Part shown: positions 1 to 10,392 of the stretch, piece by piece
Layout of the letters: each line of letters begins with the position of its first letter
Numbering within the stretch: the first letter of the stretch is position 1
DNA from: Campylorhamphus procurvoides
Lineage: Eukaryota > Chordata > Aves > Passeriformes > Dendrocolaptidae
NCBI GenBank assembly: GCA_013396655.1
Contig: WBMV01000787.1
Location: 715,716-779,715 of the forward strand
DNA: 64,000 bases
Direction: 5' to 3'
Translations under genes and position numbers: made by a program
The notes under the pieces: generated by a model
Seen by the model: the letters and a program-made list of their open reading frames with translations, nothing else
The model's database searches: none
What the model was told of the DNA's origin: nothing

Positions 1-41
1 CGCAGATGATGAGGGGGATCCCCCCGGCAATCAGGTAGAAC
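1..41 (-). CDS. ADGRA2: ADGRA2 exon 18, partial: transmembrane helix 4 region
   Basis: Reads [13 protein letters not shown] behind a gtgcag acceptor. The arginine codon is split across the junction with the preceding exon. The exon continues outside the window. Confidence 0.9.
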
Positions 42-3000
42 CTGCACGGGAAGGGACGGTGTCACTGCACACCTGGAGCCCTCAGCGAGCACAGGATGGG
101 CTTGTCCAGCAGACCAAACCCTGCCCAGCCCCTGGATGTGGGGCAGGACATGTTCCTGTGGCTCCCCCTGGGCTGGGGTGAGGGGAAGAGGGGACCCTAC
201 CGCAGCATGGGTCTGGGGGCTGGCTGGGACATGTCCCCATCCTGCTGCCGCGGCGCCTTCCAGGTCACCTCCTTGTAGAGCACTCGGGCTTTCACCGCCA
301 TCCAGAGCAGGGTGGAGAGGGAGGAATAGTGCAAGATGATGCCGACCTGTGGGAGGAGGCCACGGTTGGGGACGGGGGTGCTGCTGGCAGGGCTGTGTCC
401 TCCCCTGATCACCATCCTGTGGTGCTGGGCTCTGCTTGCCCCCTCTGCCTGGTACCCACCGCCTGGCACACGATCCGGTACCCGGTGAGGGTGATGCCTC
501 CCGCAAAGACAGCAGCCGTCATGGCAATGTGGAAGCAGAGGTTAAGCAGCATGTGCCAGCCCTTCCGCGGGATGAGGATGGTGCTGGAAGAGAGACACAG
601 CTGGTATCTGTGAGCTCCTGCCCAGCCCAGCCAGCACAAATCTTGCATCCGGAGGGCCAGGCCAACAGCCTAGCCATGGCCATGGAGTGTGGCTGGTGGA
701 GAAGCCATACAGGTACACGCGTGCACATCGGCAAAGCACGAAGCACTCCTGGGGCAGTGCCCCTTGCCAGGGTCATCTCCTGAGAGCCCATGTCTTAAAA
801 GGCCTCATTCTCTCGACAGCCATCCCCACACAGCTTCCTCTGAGCCACTGGAATCCAGGGAGCCCCTCCAGCAGCCACAGAGGCACCCACCCCAGCACAG
901 TCCCTCAGCCACCGCTGTGGGCACCAGGACAGGCTCCCTCACCCGTGGTGGACGATGTAGGTGATGATGGTGGTGAAGAGGCAGAGCAGCAGCACGGCTG
1001 TGCAGGTGTACATGGCCGGGTGCAGCACCTCCACGGCACCTCGTGCCTCGCTGGGGAACCCGCTCAGCTCCTGCACAGCACACCACAGAACATCAGACCC
1101 CACATCCCTTCCCCCCCTGTCCCACCCCACTGCCCCTCCTGCATCCCCCAGGCTCCACATCCCCCGGCAAGGCTCCCAGCCCCACGGCTCACCCACACCC
1201 ACCATGAGCACGGCCACGTTGCTGAGGTGCCGGCAGTGCAGGGAGGTGACATTGGGCTCACGGGCAGCCAGCTGGCACCCCTCGGCGCTCCAGCCCCCCA
1301 TGCCCGCCAGCACCTCGAAGTTCCAGTATGCGGCCACGGGGTCCACACCCTCCCCGGGGTGCCGCAGTGACACAGCCACTGGCTCTGACAGGTTTCCCAC
1401 TCCGCAGCCATCTGCAGCAACAGAGAAACCCGGTCAGCAGGACAAGTGACACCCCTCCACCCGCACCCCAAAAGGGGCTGGACATGGGGCACTCCCGCCC
1501 ACATCCCATAGGACATGTTGCCACCTCCCCATGAGAACCCCAGGGATGGCTTTGCACTGTAGAACACCCCACCAACACCCCAAGGAGCCCCATGGAGCTC
1601 TGCCCCCCAAGAAAAACACCCCATGAGGCAGCCCAAGCCCCCCACCACGCCGCCCTTACAGGTCCCTGCGTAGATGACTGGGGTGGCCACGCTGCGGCGT
1701 TTCCCGTCGTCGGCCAGCCGGGAGGAGTTCCCAGTGCTGCAGAAGAGTTTCCCATTGCGAAAAACCAGCAGCTGGAGCTTGCAGTCAGTCCCCGGTGCAG
1801 CCGGGACCGGGCTGGCAAACAGGCTGGGGGGCAGCTGGATGGAGGCCAGGGCGATGCTGTTCTGCGGGCACAGGGTCACTGGTGAGCAGGGGCCGACCCC
1901 CAGCCCCCCTGACCCCTGGTGTAGCCATACCTTGATGTGGAAGCTGGTCAGGGAGATGTTGGGGCGCCCCGTAGTGCAGCGCAGCCTGAGCTGCTGGTCA
2001 GCCACGGGCTCGGCCCCCCGCTCGGCCAGGGGGGGACGTCCCGGTGGGACCCCATCCCGCTGCTGGAACGCCACACAGCTCAGCCCCACGTAGCTCTCGG
2101 GCTTCACCACGTACGCCTCGAAGGCAATGTTGCGAGAGTTCTGCCAGGCACAGCACCAGGGGGATGGTCATCAGTCCTGGCATGGCCAGAGACCCTCTGG
2201 CATGGCCAGAGAGACCCCTGGCACAGGCAGAGATCCGACACAAGCCATCCAACCACTCCTCCTCCCTGTCCAGCCCGCCCTCACCACTGCCATGTGCTGG
2301 GAGTTGCTGCCCAGTGTGCGGGCTGCAATCCTCTCCAGGGAGCGGACAATGCTGGTGCAGGCCTTCTCCTCCTTCTGTGACATCCACAGGATGTGGTCAT
2401 CCACCAGCATGATGTTGCTGGCCATCTCCACGATCACGTCCGTCAGCTGCAGGGACAGTGAGTGGCTCTGCAAAGAGCTATCGCCGTCCCCCAGGGAAAC
2501 ACCCCAATTCACGCTTTTCCACCCCAAAACCACTGGGCAGTGCAGGGGCAAGCAGGGGGCAGCTGAAGCGCTGGTTACCTGCTTGATCTGGTCCACATAG
2601 CCGATGAACTTCTCTATCATCTGGGCCACGTAGAGGACATCAACCATGTCCGAGAAGTTAGCAGCCTCGGCCGTGTAGACGCGGAGTTGGTGAGCCAGGG
2701 TCAGGGCATTGGAGGCATTGATGGGCATCTGCAGGACAGCACGGCCACGGTCACCAGCTGTGCCCCCCAGCCCAGCCGAGCCCACCGGCCCCCCTGCTCA
2801 CCAGCACGAAGGTGTAGAGCACACGGGTGATGTCGTTGGTGTAGAGGCAGTGGGAGTAGTCGCCGTCCTCCCAGCGCCCGGTGCGGTCGCAGCGCCGCCA
2901 CGCCTGCTTCTCACCTGTCACACCCACGCCCGCTGGCCCCGTGGCAAACGGGTGCTGCAGGCAGGGCTGGTATGCCGTGATACCTGCCAGGGTGCGGGGC

Positions 3001-6000
3001 CACCTGCGGGCATCCACACACAGTGACCACGGGGAACCTGCCAGAAGCAGCTCCCCGCTATGTGGACCCTGCCCAGCACAGCTCCTGACTGCCCCCAGCA
3101 AGCCCCCACCTCTCCTGGGCTCGGGGGTGAATGAGGGGGATGCTCCCCAAAAACCCCCCACCCTCTTCAATCCTGCCTCTCAGCTCTGACAGGGCAGGGG
3201 GAAGCAGCGGGCGGTGCAAGGGGTGGGAAGGGGTAGGCACCGCTAATTTAAGCCACATTGACTGTGCCAGTAATTTATATTCCGTAAGGGCCCCGCCGGG
3301 GTTACAGCGGGCGCCCGGAGCCTTTCGTCTCGTGCCAGAGAAATTCCAACACCTCTGCTGCTGGAGCCAGGCTGTGCTGCCGGCACGGGAAGCCCTTCAA
3401 AAGCGTGTGCGAGCTCCCCGTGGCCACTAATCGCTACCAGACACCCAGTCACCTGCGGCAGGGTGATGGGACACACGGAGCGAGGTGAGCCCCCTGCTCT
3501 GCGTGGCACAGACCCCACGTGTCCCCACCTGAAGTCCCCGCGGTTGTTGGTGACCCGCTCGGCAGGGCAGTAGGATGCAGAGGTCTCCAGCACCACGATC
3601 TCCACCTTCTTGCTGACGTTGCCCTGGGAGGTGGAGACAGCGCATTCCCACTCGCCGTTGGCGGAGACGTGGATGTTGGAGAGGATGAGCTCGCTGTGGG
3701 GCAGAGGGGATGGGCTGGCATGGCGGGGCTGCCCCACAGCGAGCCCGCAGCAGTGGTCCACCAAGCTTGGGGGGCTCAGGGGACACATGCCATGAAGCAC
3801 AGGAGGTGCCCACACTTGGCAGCCCACCCATGGCACTTGGTACCCACAAACCTGTGAGCTCTGAGGCCACGAGTGTCCGTCCCCATCCCCTTCTCCATGT
3901 GGTCTCTATTGCCAACCCCATCTCATCTACATCCCTGTTCCCATTTTATCCCCATCCCCATCAACAACTCCATCCCCATCCTGTCTGTATCTATCTGTAT
4001 CTGTATCATCTGTATCTCCATCCCCATCCCTGACCTGGTGATGAAGGTGCAGTCATGGATGAGACTCTCCTCCACAATGACACCCGTACGCTCGTCCTCC
4101 TCCACGGGCTCGTGGTTGTGGAACCACCGGATCTGGGTGCTGTTATCCAGGTACGTGGCCGTGCACTGGAAGGGCAGCCGGTCGCCCTGGAAAACCACCT
4201 GGCGCAGCGACGGGATGAGGTGGTGGGTGTGCAGCTCCGGGGCGCCCGCTGCGGGGGACACAGGTGAGCCCACGCCACCACTGCCGCCACCACTGCCACC
4301 GCCACCCCCCCGGTCCCAGCTCACCACAGCGGAGCTGCCCGTCCCGCACCCCTCGCAGGGCCACGCCACGCAGCTGCCGGGGGAAGGCACACACTGTCCT
4401 CTCCGAAATCTGCGCCGAGCGGTCGCGGGCCCAGGGCAGCACCCAGCGCAGGTTGCAGTCACACGTCAGGTACTCGGTGGCGAAGTCCCTGCAAGGGGTG
4501 GCATCAAAGGGTCACCCACCGGCTCTGAGACCCTCTGCAGGGACCCCTCCCCTTCCCTGAGAGCAGAAATCCTGGGGCACAAACTCACACCACTTTGAGG
4601 GAGGGCAGCTCGTCGAAGACGCCGGATGGAAGGCTGGAGAAGATGTTCCCGGACATGTTCCTGTGGGACAGGAGAGAGAGGTGGCATGGAGGGGACTGGG
4701 GACCTGCTGGGAGAGGGGACACCTCCCTGCCCACCTCGCTGTGCCCACACACTGCCCCCCTCTCAGGAACCAGCAGAGAGGGCTGGCCGGGATGTCCCCA
4801 GAGAGCTGCTTACAGCCGGAGGAGGTTGGAGAGCCCCTGGAAGACACTGGCACTCAGGCAGCCGATGCGGTTGTTGGAGAGGTCCCTGCAAGGTGAGTTG
4901 AGGGACTGTCAGGGCTGGGGACACCCTGCTGTCCCCGCTGTCCTCAGGGCTAGTCCTGGGTGCTCCTGGGGGGTTGTGCTGGCACTTACAGCCGCTTCAG
5001 CTCGGGGAGGCCGAGGAAGGCGCCCGGCTGGACTGTGCTGATCAGGTTGTTCTTCAGGTCCCTGTGGGAAGACAGACAGACCCTGGGGTGTGACACGGGC
5101 AGCCCCATCCCCAGAAAACACAATGCAGGGGGGCAAAGGGCACAAGTGCACCCAATCCTCAGCCCCCATCTTCCTCCTCAGGCCCCCCAGGCACTGCAAA
5201 CACCCTACAAGAGTCTCATTAGCAGTTTTCCATCCCATTTCCCTCTCGTTATCCCTCTGAGGGCACAGAGGAGGCACGAGGCTCCTCTCTGCTCCTAGGA
5301 GGATGCCAGCCCCTCGGTACACTCTGAGTGCACCAAGGAGCATCACATGCTGTGCATGTTGGCATTGGCTGCCAGCATTGGCCCCGCATTGCTTCCGGAA
5401 CAGTCATATCCTCCTGGGTTATCTCCTGTGTGTGGGATAAGAACGTGGCCCTGGATGGGCTCTGTGGCCCTCAGGAAGCTCATATGGGTGATTAGGCTGA
5501 TTGCAGGCATGTATCTAATCAGCGGCTGGTCAGGCTGCCGGCAGGGTTGGGAGCACTGGTGGCATCAGCCACTCCATCCAGCCCCTGGGACCCGAGGCAA
5601 CTCCTGCCGAGCACCGGCGCTGTCCGGGAGAGGAAATGGGATCCATATGGATCTGTGTTTATTTATAGCAGTCTCCACGGAGCTCGTCGCTGGGTCTTGG
5701 GCTGCTCCGCCTGCGGCCCTGGGGACACCCCATGAACCACAGCCCCATTGGAGGGCCACGAGCCAGTGCCTGGGATGAGGAGAGGCGCAACCCCTTCCAG
5801 CAGACCCAGGGTGCAGGGGGTGGGAGTCCAGCCAGAGAGACATGAGGGGCCCTGCAGGGAGAGGAAACGTGGCTGGCGTCAGCCCGGCCCCACTCGGCTG
5901 ATGCAATGGCTCTGCACACGCCTGCCTTCCCCGGCATTCCCGAGGAGCAAATGCACGTCCCAGCAGCTCCCAGGGCCAGCAGTGCAGGCAGGTGTGCAGG

Positions 6001-8056
6001 CAGGTGTGCACAGGTAAGGGCTGGTGCTGAAGGAACAGCTCCGTTCACCTGTGCTACCATCACTCGCTGCACTAACAGTCACACCGCCAACACCTGTCCT
6101 GCCGACACCTGTCCTGCAAACACCTGTCCTGCAAACACCCACCTGGACATGCCAAGGGAGACCATCGGCGCCAGACCCGCTGCCCAGAGGAGTTTCCCAG
6201 GGACTCCCATCCCCCAGGCCATCCTTCAGCACATCCTGACAGCCAAAACACATCCACTCACAAAACTTGGGGCCCCCTGGCTCAGGTCTGCGGGGTCTGG
6301 GTGCTGCAGGGACAACCAGTCGGGGATGGGACCCACTGGGGACCATGCTGGGACCCAGAGACTCATGGCCAGCCTGGCACTCAGCCAGTAGGAGCCTTCC
6401 TCACTCAGGCACTTCCTCTTGGGGCTGGGGCTGCGTTGCTGATTTCTGATAAGGCTCCTCTCTTCGTTCTGCTTGTTTTTCTTCACATTTACATGGGGAC
6501 CCCTGTTTGTGTGCTCGGCAATCTCCCATCACCATGTGTGCATGGGGACCTCCATCACCACATGTGCACAGGGACCCCCATTGCAGCAAATCTTGCCTCC
6601 AAAGCCCTGATCCATCCCCAGCACTCCGGGGTGAGCCTGCAGCCGTGCTGGCAGCTCCCTGTGCACCCACCACAGCCCAGCAGAAACAGGGACAGATGAA
6701 TGGACAGAGCCTACCCCTGTCCCTTCTGTCACCCGCCGAGCCCCCTCACAGCCCCCCGGGGCCATTCCCAAGCGGGGTTGTGCTAATGAGGGGGCACGGC
6801 CGCCCGCCACATACCGGCCCCGCTCAGACTCATTAATCTCATTACGCTGCTACACATCACCAGAGATGCCAAGCCCAGAGGGGCAGTGGCCCGTGGGGGC
6901 ACCACGGAGACCCCAGGAACTGGTTCTCCCCATCACACTGGAACACTGAAGCACCCACGGTGGGTAGCCAGGGTGGGCAGGGGCCCTGCGAGCCCCAAAA
7001 TAAGAAGCAAAGGGACCTGGAGCTCCCATCACGTCCCCACCACACCAGCACGGGCTCTCCACGGGGCACGTCTGTGCTGTGGCCCCAAACTGACCTGCTG
7101 AAAACAATTATGGCTCCTGTCGAGGGCAATCAGGCGCTGCACAGCACGATGCAGCCAGTCTGGGGTGGGGGAGTGCTGCCCACCCCCCTGGACCCTTCTG
7201 ACCCCGTGGTGAGCAGGGGGTGACCTGGGGTGGCTGCTCTCCCAGGGCATGGAGACCTTTAGGGGGATCCCGGACACCCTGGGGGCTGCAGAGTCATGGT
7301 CCTCCCCAGGTGCTGCCTCACAGCTCCACCGGAGCTCCTTGTCCGTATCCACATTAATCCCTCCCGTTAATGAGAGCTCGGTGCCAGGAGCAGGAAATGA
7401 CCCCAAACCTGGACCCACACTGGGGAGGGCTTGGCCGTGTGGGGTGGTGTCCCCAAGGTGACCACTTCCCGCTCACCCCAAAAGCATTCCCGTGGGGATT
7501 TCCACGGGAACCCCGCATGGTGCAGGAATGTGCAGAGACCTTCGTGGGGCCACGGCGGGGAACAAACCGCCCTCAGTGCCGGTCCCCGCGCCTGCATACC
7601 TACAGATCAAACCCATATGGGGGCCATAAATCTCCCCTTCTCGCAGCTCCCTCCATAAGAGATGCCTTTCATGGACAGATAAGAAAGTTGACTTTGTTCG
7701 GGGGGACAATGTCGCTTTTCATACCGGCCCTCACGGAGCGCGGCCCCCCCGGTGCCTCCTGCCCCGTCACAGCTCCCGGGGTCCCTGGGATGCCCATGGG
7801 TGCCAGGGGCAAATTCTGTGCCCCCGTGCTGGTCCTGCTGCAGCGCCCAGGAGTGACACCAGCAGCAGAAGAAGAGGGTCGGGATGCTGGCACTCACTCC
7901 ATTCACACGCCATGGAAGCCCTGCCTGCAGCCCGCTGTCCCCCACCCTCCTGTTTGACCCCCCAGCCGCCTGCCAGGCACTCACAGCTTCTCCAGAGTCC
8001 GCAGCCCGAAGAAAGAGCCGTTCTCCAGCACCGTGATCTTGTTGTTGCCCAGCAGC
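1..8056 (-). CDS. ADGRA2: ADGRA2 (GPR124), adhesion G protein-coupled receptor A2, exons 2-18, partial
   Basis: Seventeen minus-strand coding exons with consensus splice sites and compatible phases: 7985-8056, 4990-5061, 4814-4885, 4589-4660, 4325-4488, 4035-4248, 3529-3693, 2802-3003, 2579-2728, 2285-2446, 1931-2140, 1660-1861, 1203-1411, 943-1070, 460-583, 201-346 and 1-41 (cut by the window edge). In order they encode four LRRs, LRRCT, an Ig domain, the hormone-receptor motif, GAIN with GPS, and the first transmembrane helices. The human gene has 19 exons, so these correspond to exons 2-18. Exon 1 (signal peptide and LRRNT) and exon 19 (last helices and long cytoplasmic tail ending in a PDZ ligand) are not seen. 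Known for the family: a plasma-membrane protein that works with RECK to give Wnt7a/7b-specific beta-catenin signalling in brain endothelium and is needed for CNS angiogenesis and the blood-brain barrier. The paralogues ADGRA1 and ADGRA3 are less likely because the GAIN and helix sequence and the synteny with PLPBP point to ADGRA2. Confidence 0.96.
201..346 (-). CDS. ADGRA2: ADGRA2 exon 17: transmembrane helix 3 and second intracellular loop
   Basis: Starts [16 protein letters not shown], the helix 3 of this receptor family, then a basic loop ([12 protein letters not shown]) and a proline-rich stretch ending PMLR. Acceptor ccacag and donor GTAGGG on the minus strand. Confidence 0.94.
460..583 (-). 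CDS. ADGRA2: ADGRA2 exon 16: first intracellular loop and transmembrane helix 2
   Basis: Encodes [16 protein letters not shown] followed by a hydrophobic run and IVCQA. It joins in phase with the neighbouring exons. The 359-bp intron to its right (584-942) shows nothing notable. Confidence 0.94.
943..1070 (-). CDS. ADGRA2: ADGRA2 exon 15: post-GPS stalk and transmembrane helix 1
   Basis: Begins [11 protein letters not shown] directly after the GPS exon and runs into the hydrophobic helix [18 protein letters not shown]. Donor GTGAGG. This places the extracellular-to-membrane transition. Confidence 0.94.
1203..1411 (-). CDS. ADGRA2: ADGRA2 exon 14: GAIN subdomain B with the GPS motif
   Basis: Contains the GPS cysteines and tryptophan ([10 protein letters not shown], then [13 protein letters not shown]). 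The triad His-Leu-Ser fits the consensus for GAIN autoproteolysis, HL followed by S or T. The donor was set at ATG|GTGGGT, so the next exon continues M-ELSGF as in the family. Confidence 0.93.
1660..1861 (-). CDS. ADGRA2: ADGRA2 exon 13: GAIN domain
   Basis: Encodes [15 protein letters not shown], then [13 protein letters not shown], then [14 protein letters not shown]. These are family-specific beta-strand segments of the GAIN domain. Donor GTAAGG, acceptor gcag. Confidence 0.93.
1931..2140 (-). CDS. ADGRA2: ADGRA2 exon 12: GAIN domain
   Basis: Encodes [19 protein letters not shown] and ends [16 protein letters not shown] proline- and arginine-rich insert in the middle is low in conservation, as in mammals. 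Donor GTATGG. Confidence 0.93.
2285..2446 (-). CDS. ADGRA2: ADGRA2 exon 11: GAIN subdomain A
   Basis: Encodes [19 protein letters not shown] and a helical acidic/basic stretch with [15 protein letters not shown]. Donor GTGAGG, acceptor ctgcag. 162 bp, phase 0. Confidence 0.93.
2579..2728 (-). CDS. ADGRA2: ADGRA2 exon 10: GAIN subdomain A
   Basis: Encodes [19 protein letters not shown] through YVDQIKQ, a helical segment highly conserved in ADGRA receptors. 150 bp, phase 0, donor GTAACC. Confidence 0.94.
2802..3003 (-). CDS. ADGRA2: ADGRA2 exon 9: hormone-receptor motif (HRM)
   Basis: Starts [11 protein letters not shown] and holds the HRM cysteines and tryptophans ([26 protein letters not shown]). 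The acceptor at 3003 was preferred over an internal cag at 2983 because only the former keeps the WPRTLAG residues and the reading frame. The 525-bp intron to its right (3004-3528) shows nothing clear. Confidence 0.93.
3529..3693 (-). CDS. ADGRA2: ADGRA2 exon 8: second half of the Ig domain
   Basis: [20 protein letters not shown] carries the second Ig cysteine, followed by [22 protein letters not shown], which leads into the HRM. Donor GTGGGG. The intron at 3694-4034 is rich in CCATCC and TATCTG simple repeats. Confidence 0.93.
4035..4248 (-). CDS. ADGRA2: ADGRA2 exon 7: first half of the Ig domain
   Basis: Encodes LPFQCTATY with the first Ig cysteine, then [11 protein letters not shown] with the core tryptophan, then [14 protein letters not shown]. 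214 bp. Acceptor ccgcag, donor GTCAGG. Confidence 0.93.
4325..4488 (-). CDS. ADGRA2: ADGRA2 exon 6: LRR C-terminal cap (LRRCT)
   Basis: Encodes [16 protein letters not shown], the CxCxLRW signature of an LRRCT, then further cysteines at TVCAFP and LRC. Donor GTGAGC. Confidence 0.94.
4589..4660 (-). CDS. ADGRA2: ADGRA2 exon 5: fourth leucine-rich repeat
   Basis: Exactly 72 bp, coding for one 24-residue LRR ([19 protein letters not shown]). Same phase as the other LRR exons. Confidence 0.93.
4814..4885 (-). CDS. ADGRA2: ADGRA2 exon 4: third leucine-rich repeat
   Basis: 72 bp, one LRR beginning [15 protein letters not shown]. Donor GTAAGC, acceptor ttgcag. Confidence 0.94.
4990..5061 (-). CDS. 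ADGRA2: ADGRA2 exon 3: second leucine-rich repeat
   Basis: 72 bp, one LRR beginning [15 protein letters not shown]. Donor GTAAGT, acceptor cccacag. Confidence 0.94.
5062..7984 (-). other. ADGRA2: ADGRA2 intron 2
   Basis: Non-coding. It contains short tandem repeats of gcaggcaggtgt (5985-6010) and of acacctgtcctgc (6080-6140). Two AT-rich islands look conserved: 6815-6870 (two TAAT-type sites) and 7600-7730 (see the separate entry). The many short reading frames lack coding character. Confidence 0.7.
7600..7730. promoter_or_regulatory. Candidate intronic enhancer of ADGRA2 with a GATA site
   Basis: An AT-rich island inside GC-rich intron DNA. It contains ccatatgggggccataaat (CArG-like half sites) and agataag (a WGATAAG GATA consensus). 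ADGRA2 is expressed in endothelium, where GATA factors act, so an enhancer role is plausible but is inference only. Confidence 0.3.
7985..8056 (-). CDS. ADGRA2: ADGRA2 exon 2: first leucine-rich repeat
   Basis: 72 bp, one LRR reading [17 protein letters not shown]. It is separated from exon 3 by a 2.9-kb intron. Its 5' partner (exon 1) should end in the LRRNT cap and was not found to the right. Confidence 0.93.
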
Positions 8057-10330
8057 CTGTGGGAAGAGCAGAGGGAGAGAGGCAGACCTGTTACCCGACC
8101 TGCCATGGATCCCAGGCCATGCCCCGGTGACCTGGGGGCTGGAGGGGAGTGGGAACAGCCAGGCTCCTCTGTGAGAAGCCACAGCCCTGGCTGTGCCACC
8201 ACAGGTGGCCAAGGTGAGCTCTCAAGGACAGGCTTGCATGGCCAGGTGGGACCATGGGCTACTATGCCCACCTGGTCATAACATTATGGCCATTCCAGGA
8301 ACCTCCCAGCACTGAGACTTTATTCCAAAACAAACAGCTTTGCTGCCCAAAGGGGCCCTTGCGGGGAGACGGGAGCGGACAGAGGGCACCAACACTCGAC
8401 GATTAAGCCAGGACCTCATTAAAGCTCATCAGTGCAATTAGTAGAGCCAGACCCGGCTCCCGGGGACCACCGGTGCCTCCCCGGCTCTCTTTGGAAGCCG
8501 CGTGGGCACCGGCGACGCCAGCTCTGCCAAATGTGACCCGACGGCAGAGAGGGGGCAGGCGGCGGCCGGGGCCGGGAGGGCACCCGGGAGTCTCTGCCGG
8601 GGGGAGTCGAGGGGAAAAAAGGGCTCATTGAGGGCCGGGCCGGGGCTGTTTACACACGTCGGGCCCGGCGGCAGCGCTGAATGGGGGCTGTGTGCTGGGA
8701 GCCCGTCCCCTCCGGCCGCGCATCCCGCGGCAGCCGCCGCCACGCTCGGCTCACGGGCAGAACCAGACCCGGCTCGGGAAAGGCTGCCAAGCCCCCCAGG
8801 CTGGCTGCGAGGGAAAGGCCGGGCTCTGGCAGCGCAGTCCCCGCATCCTGTGCTAATGAGGAGCCGCCACCGGGCACCGGCGCGTCCGAGGGACCCTCGA
8901 CCCGGCCGGCGGGGAGCGGAAGCGTCCGGCAGCCCCGACGGCCGCAAATTGCTTCCACACGCTGGTGGATGGAGCTGTCGGGGCCACGTCTGACCCTCCC
9001 CTCCCTGCCGGGACACAGCTTTGCCCGGACTCGGCTCGCCCCAGCAGCGAGCACGGTGCCGGTTCAGCCCAGCACCATTCCCAGGGCAGGGGGCAGCAGA
9101 GATGTTTCCAGAGCACCACAGTTCCCAGTAAAGCCCCAGCTCCGAGCCACAGCAGCCTCTCAGTGTGCCCCAGTTCCCCGTCACGGTGCCAGTGGGGGCT
9201 GTTGCTCAAGGCTGTGCTGGCCCCACCGGCTCCAGGAGGTTTTCATTCCAGAGGCAGGAGATTTCACAACCCAAAGCACGGGCTGTGCAGGGGGATACAG
9301 CCACGGTGTGATGGGCGGGAGCACCAGAGAGCTGCACCCTACTGGGAATGCCGCTCCCTCTGTTCCGGGACCCCCCGGGACCATCTGCGCTGCTGCCATA
9401 ACACCACAACTCCCGCCTTAAAAGGCAACGCTCCCGCGATCCAGCGGGATCAGCCGCACCTGTGACTGCAGCCAGGGACACTCTCCCCGGGGGACACCTC
9501 GGTCGAGGCCAAAGCCACCCCTGGAGCCCCTCCAGACCCGGCCCGGACCCCAGGCACAGTGTGGGACACCCCACTGCCCATGCCTGTGCTTCCTCAAAGA
9601 GAAGAGATCCTTGACCAAAAAGCTGCACTGACAGCAACAGTTTGCCCAAAACTGCTCTTTCCAGGTAAAACTTTTCCTGGGTAGGGATCCTGGCTCTTCG
9701 CTTCCCCCATCCCACAGAAGCCAGCTGGTTCACGCTCCCCCATTACAACCCACATCCTCCAACACGGGTTTGTTTTGTTTTCTCTAGTTTCATGGATATT
9801 ATGTTCCAAATTGTTTTCTGTTTGTTTTCTGTTTTTTTTTCCCCAGGAAGTTCTCATCAGGCTTCAGGGGACTTTCCGTTCCCGCGAGTCCTGCAGGCCC
9901 TCGCCACCATCCCCTACACGAGAGAAACCCCCAACCCGGGCTTGGAGGGATGTGCCCCGACTGTCCCCACGCCTCTCCAGCATCCTCCCACCCGAAACGG
10001 CGCCTTCATCCTGCCCAGTGCCCCGAGACCCTCCGGCACCGCGGAGCGTGGGCGGGCGGGGGGCTTCCGTCAGGGACAGCCCCGCCACGGGGACAATAAT
10101 CGGCTAATTGAGCGGTGGCTGGAAAAGTCCCTCCGGACAATGCCGGGATTAAGGACCAGAGCACGGAGTCAAACGGAAATGATGGGGGATGCGTGGGGGG
10201 GATGGCGGGGAGAACCCCGAGGGGAGCATCCTCCCATCCCGGGGGATCCAGCCCTGGAAGGGGCGCAGCATCCACGCTCCAGCCCCCCCGGCTCGGGGCT
10301 GTGGGGGCTTGGAGCCCACGAGGCTGCCGG

Positions 10331-10392
10331 TAGGGAGATACAGACCCCTTCTTCTCCTCCTCTTTCTTCTCTTCTTTTTTTTTTTTCCATCT
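10331..10392. repeat. Polypyrimidine tract
   Basis: About 60 bases almost purely C and T (cttcttctcctcctctttc, then a T run), followed within 40 bases by purine-rich DNA. Such mirror-like tracts can form triplex DNA. Confidence 0.7.

Noticed and set aside
687..1370. 227-codon plus-strand frame
   Set aside because: Antisense shadow of ADGRA2 exons 14-15 and GC-rich introns.
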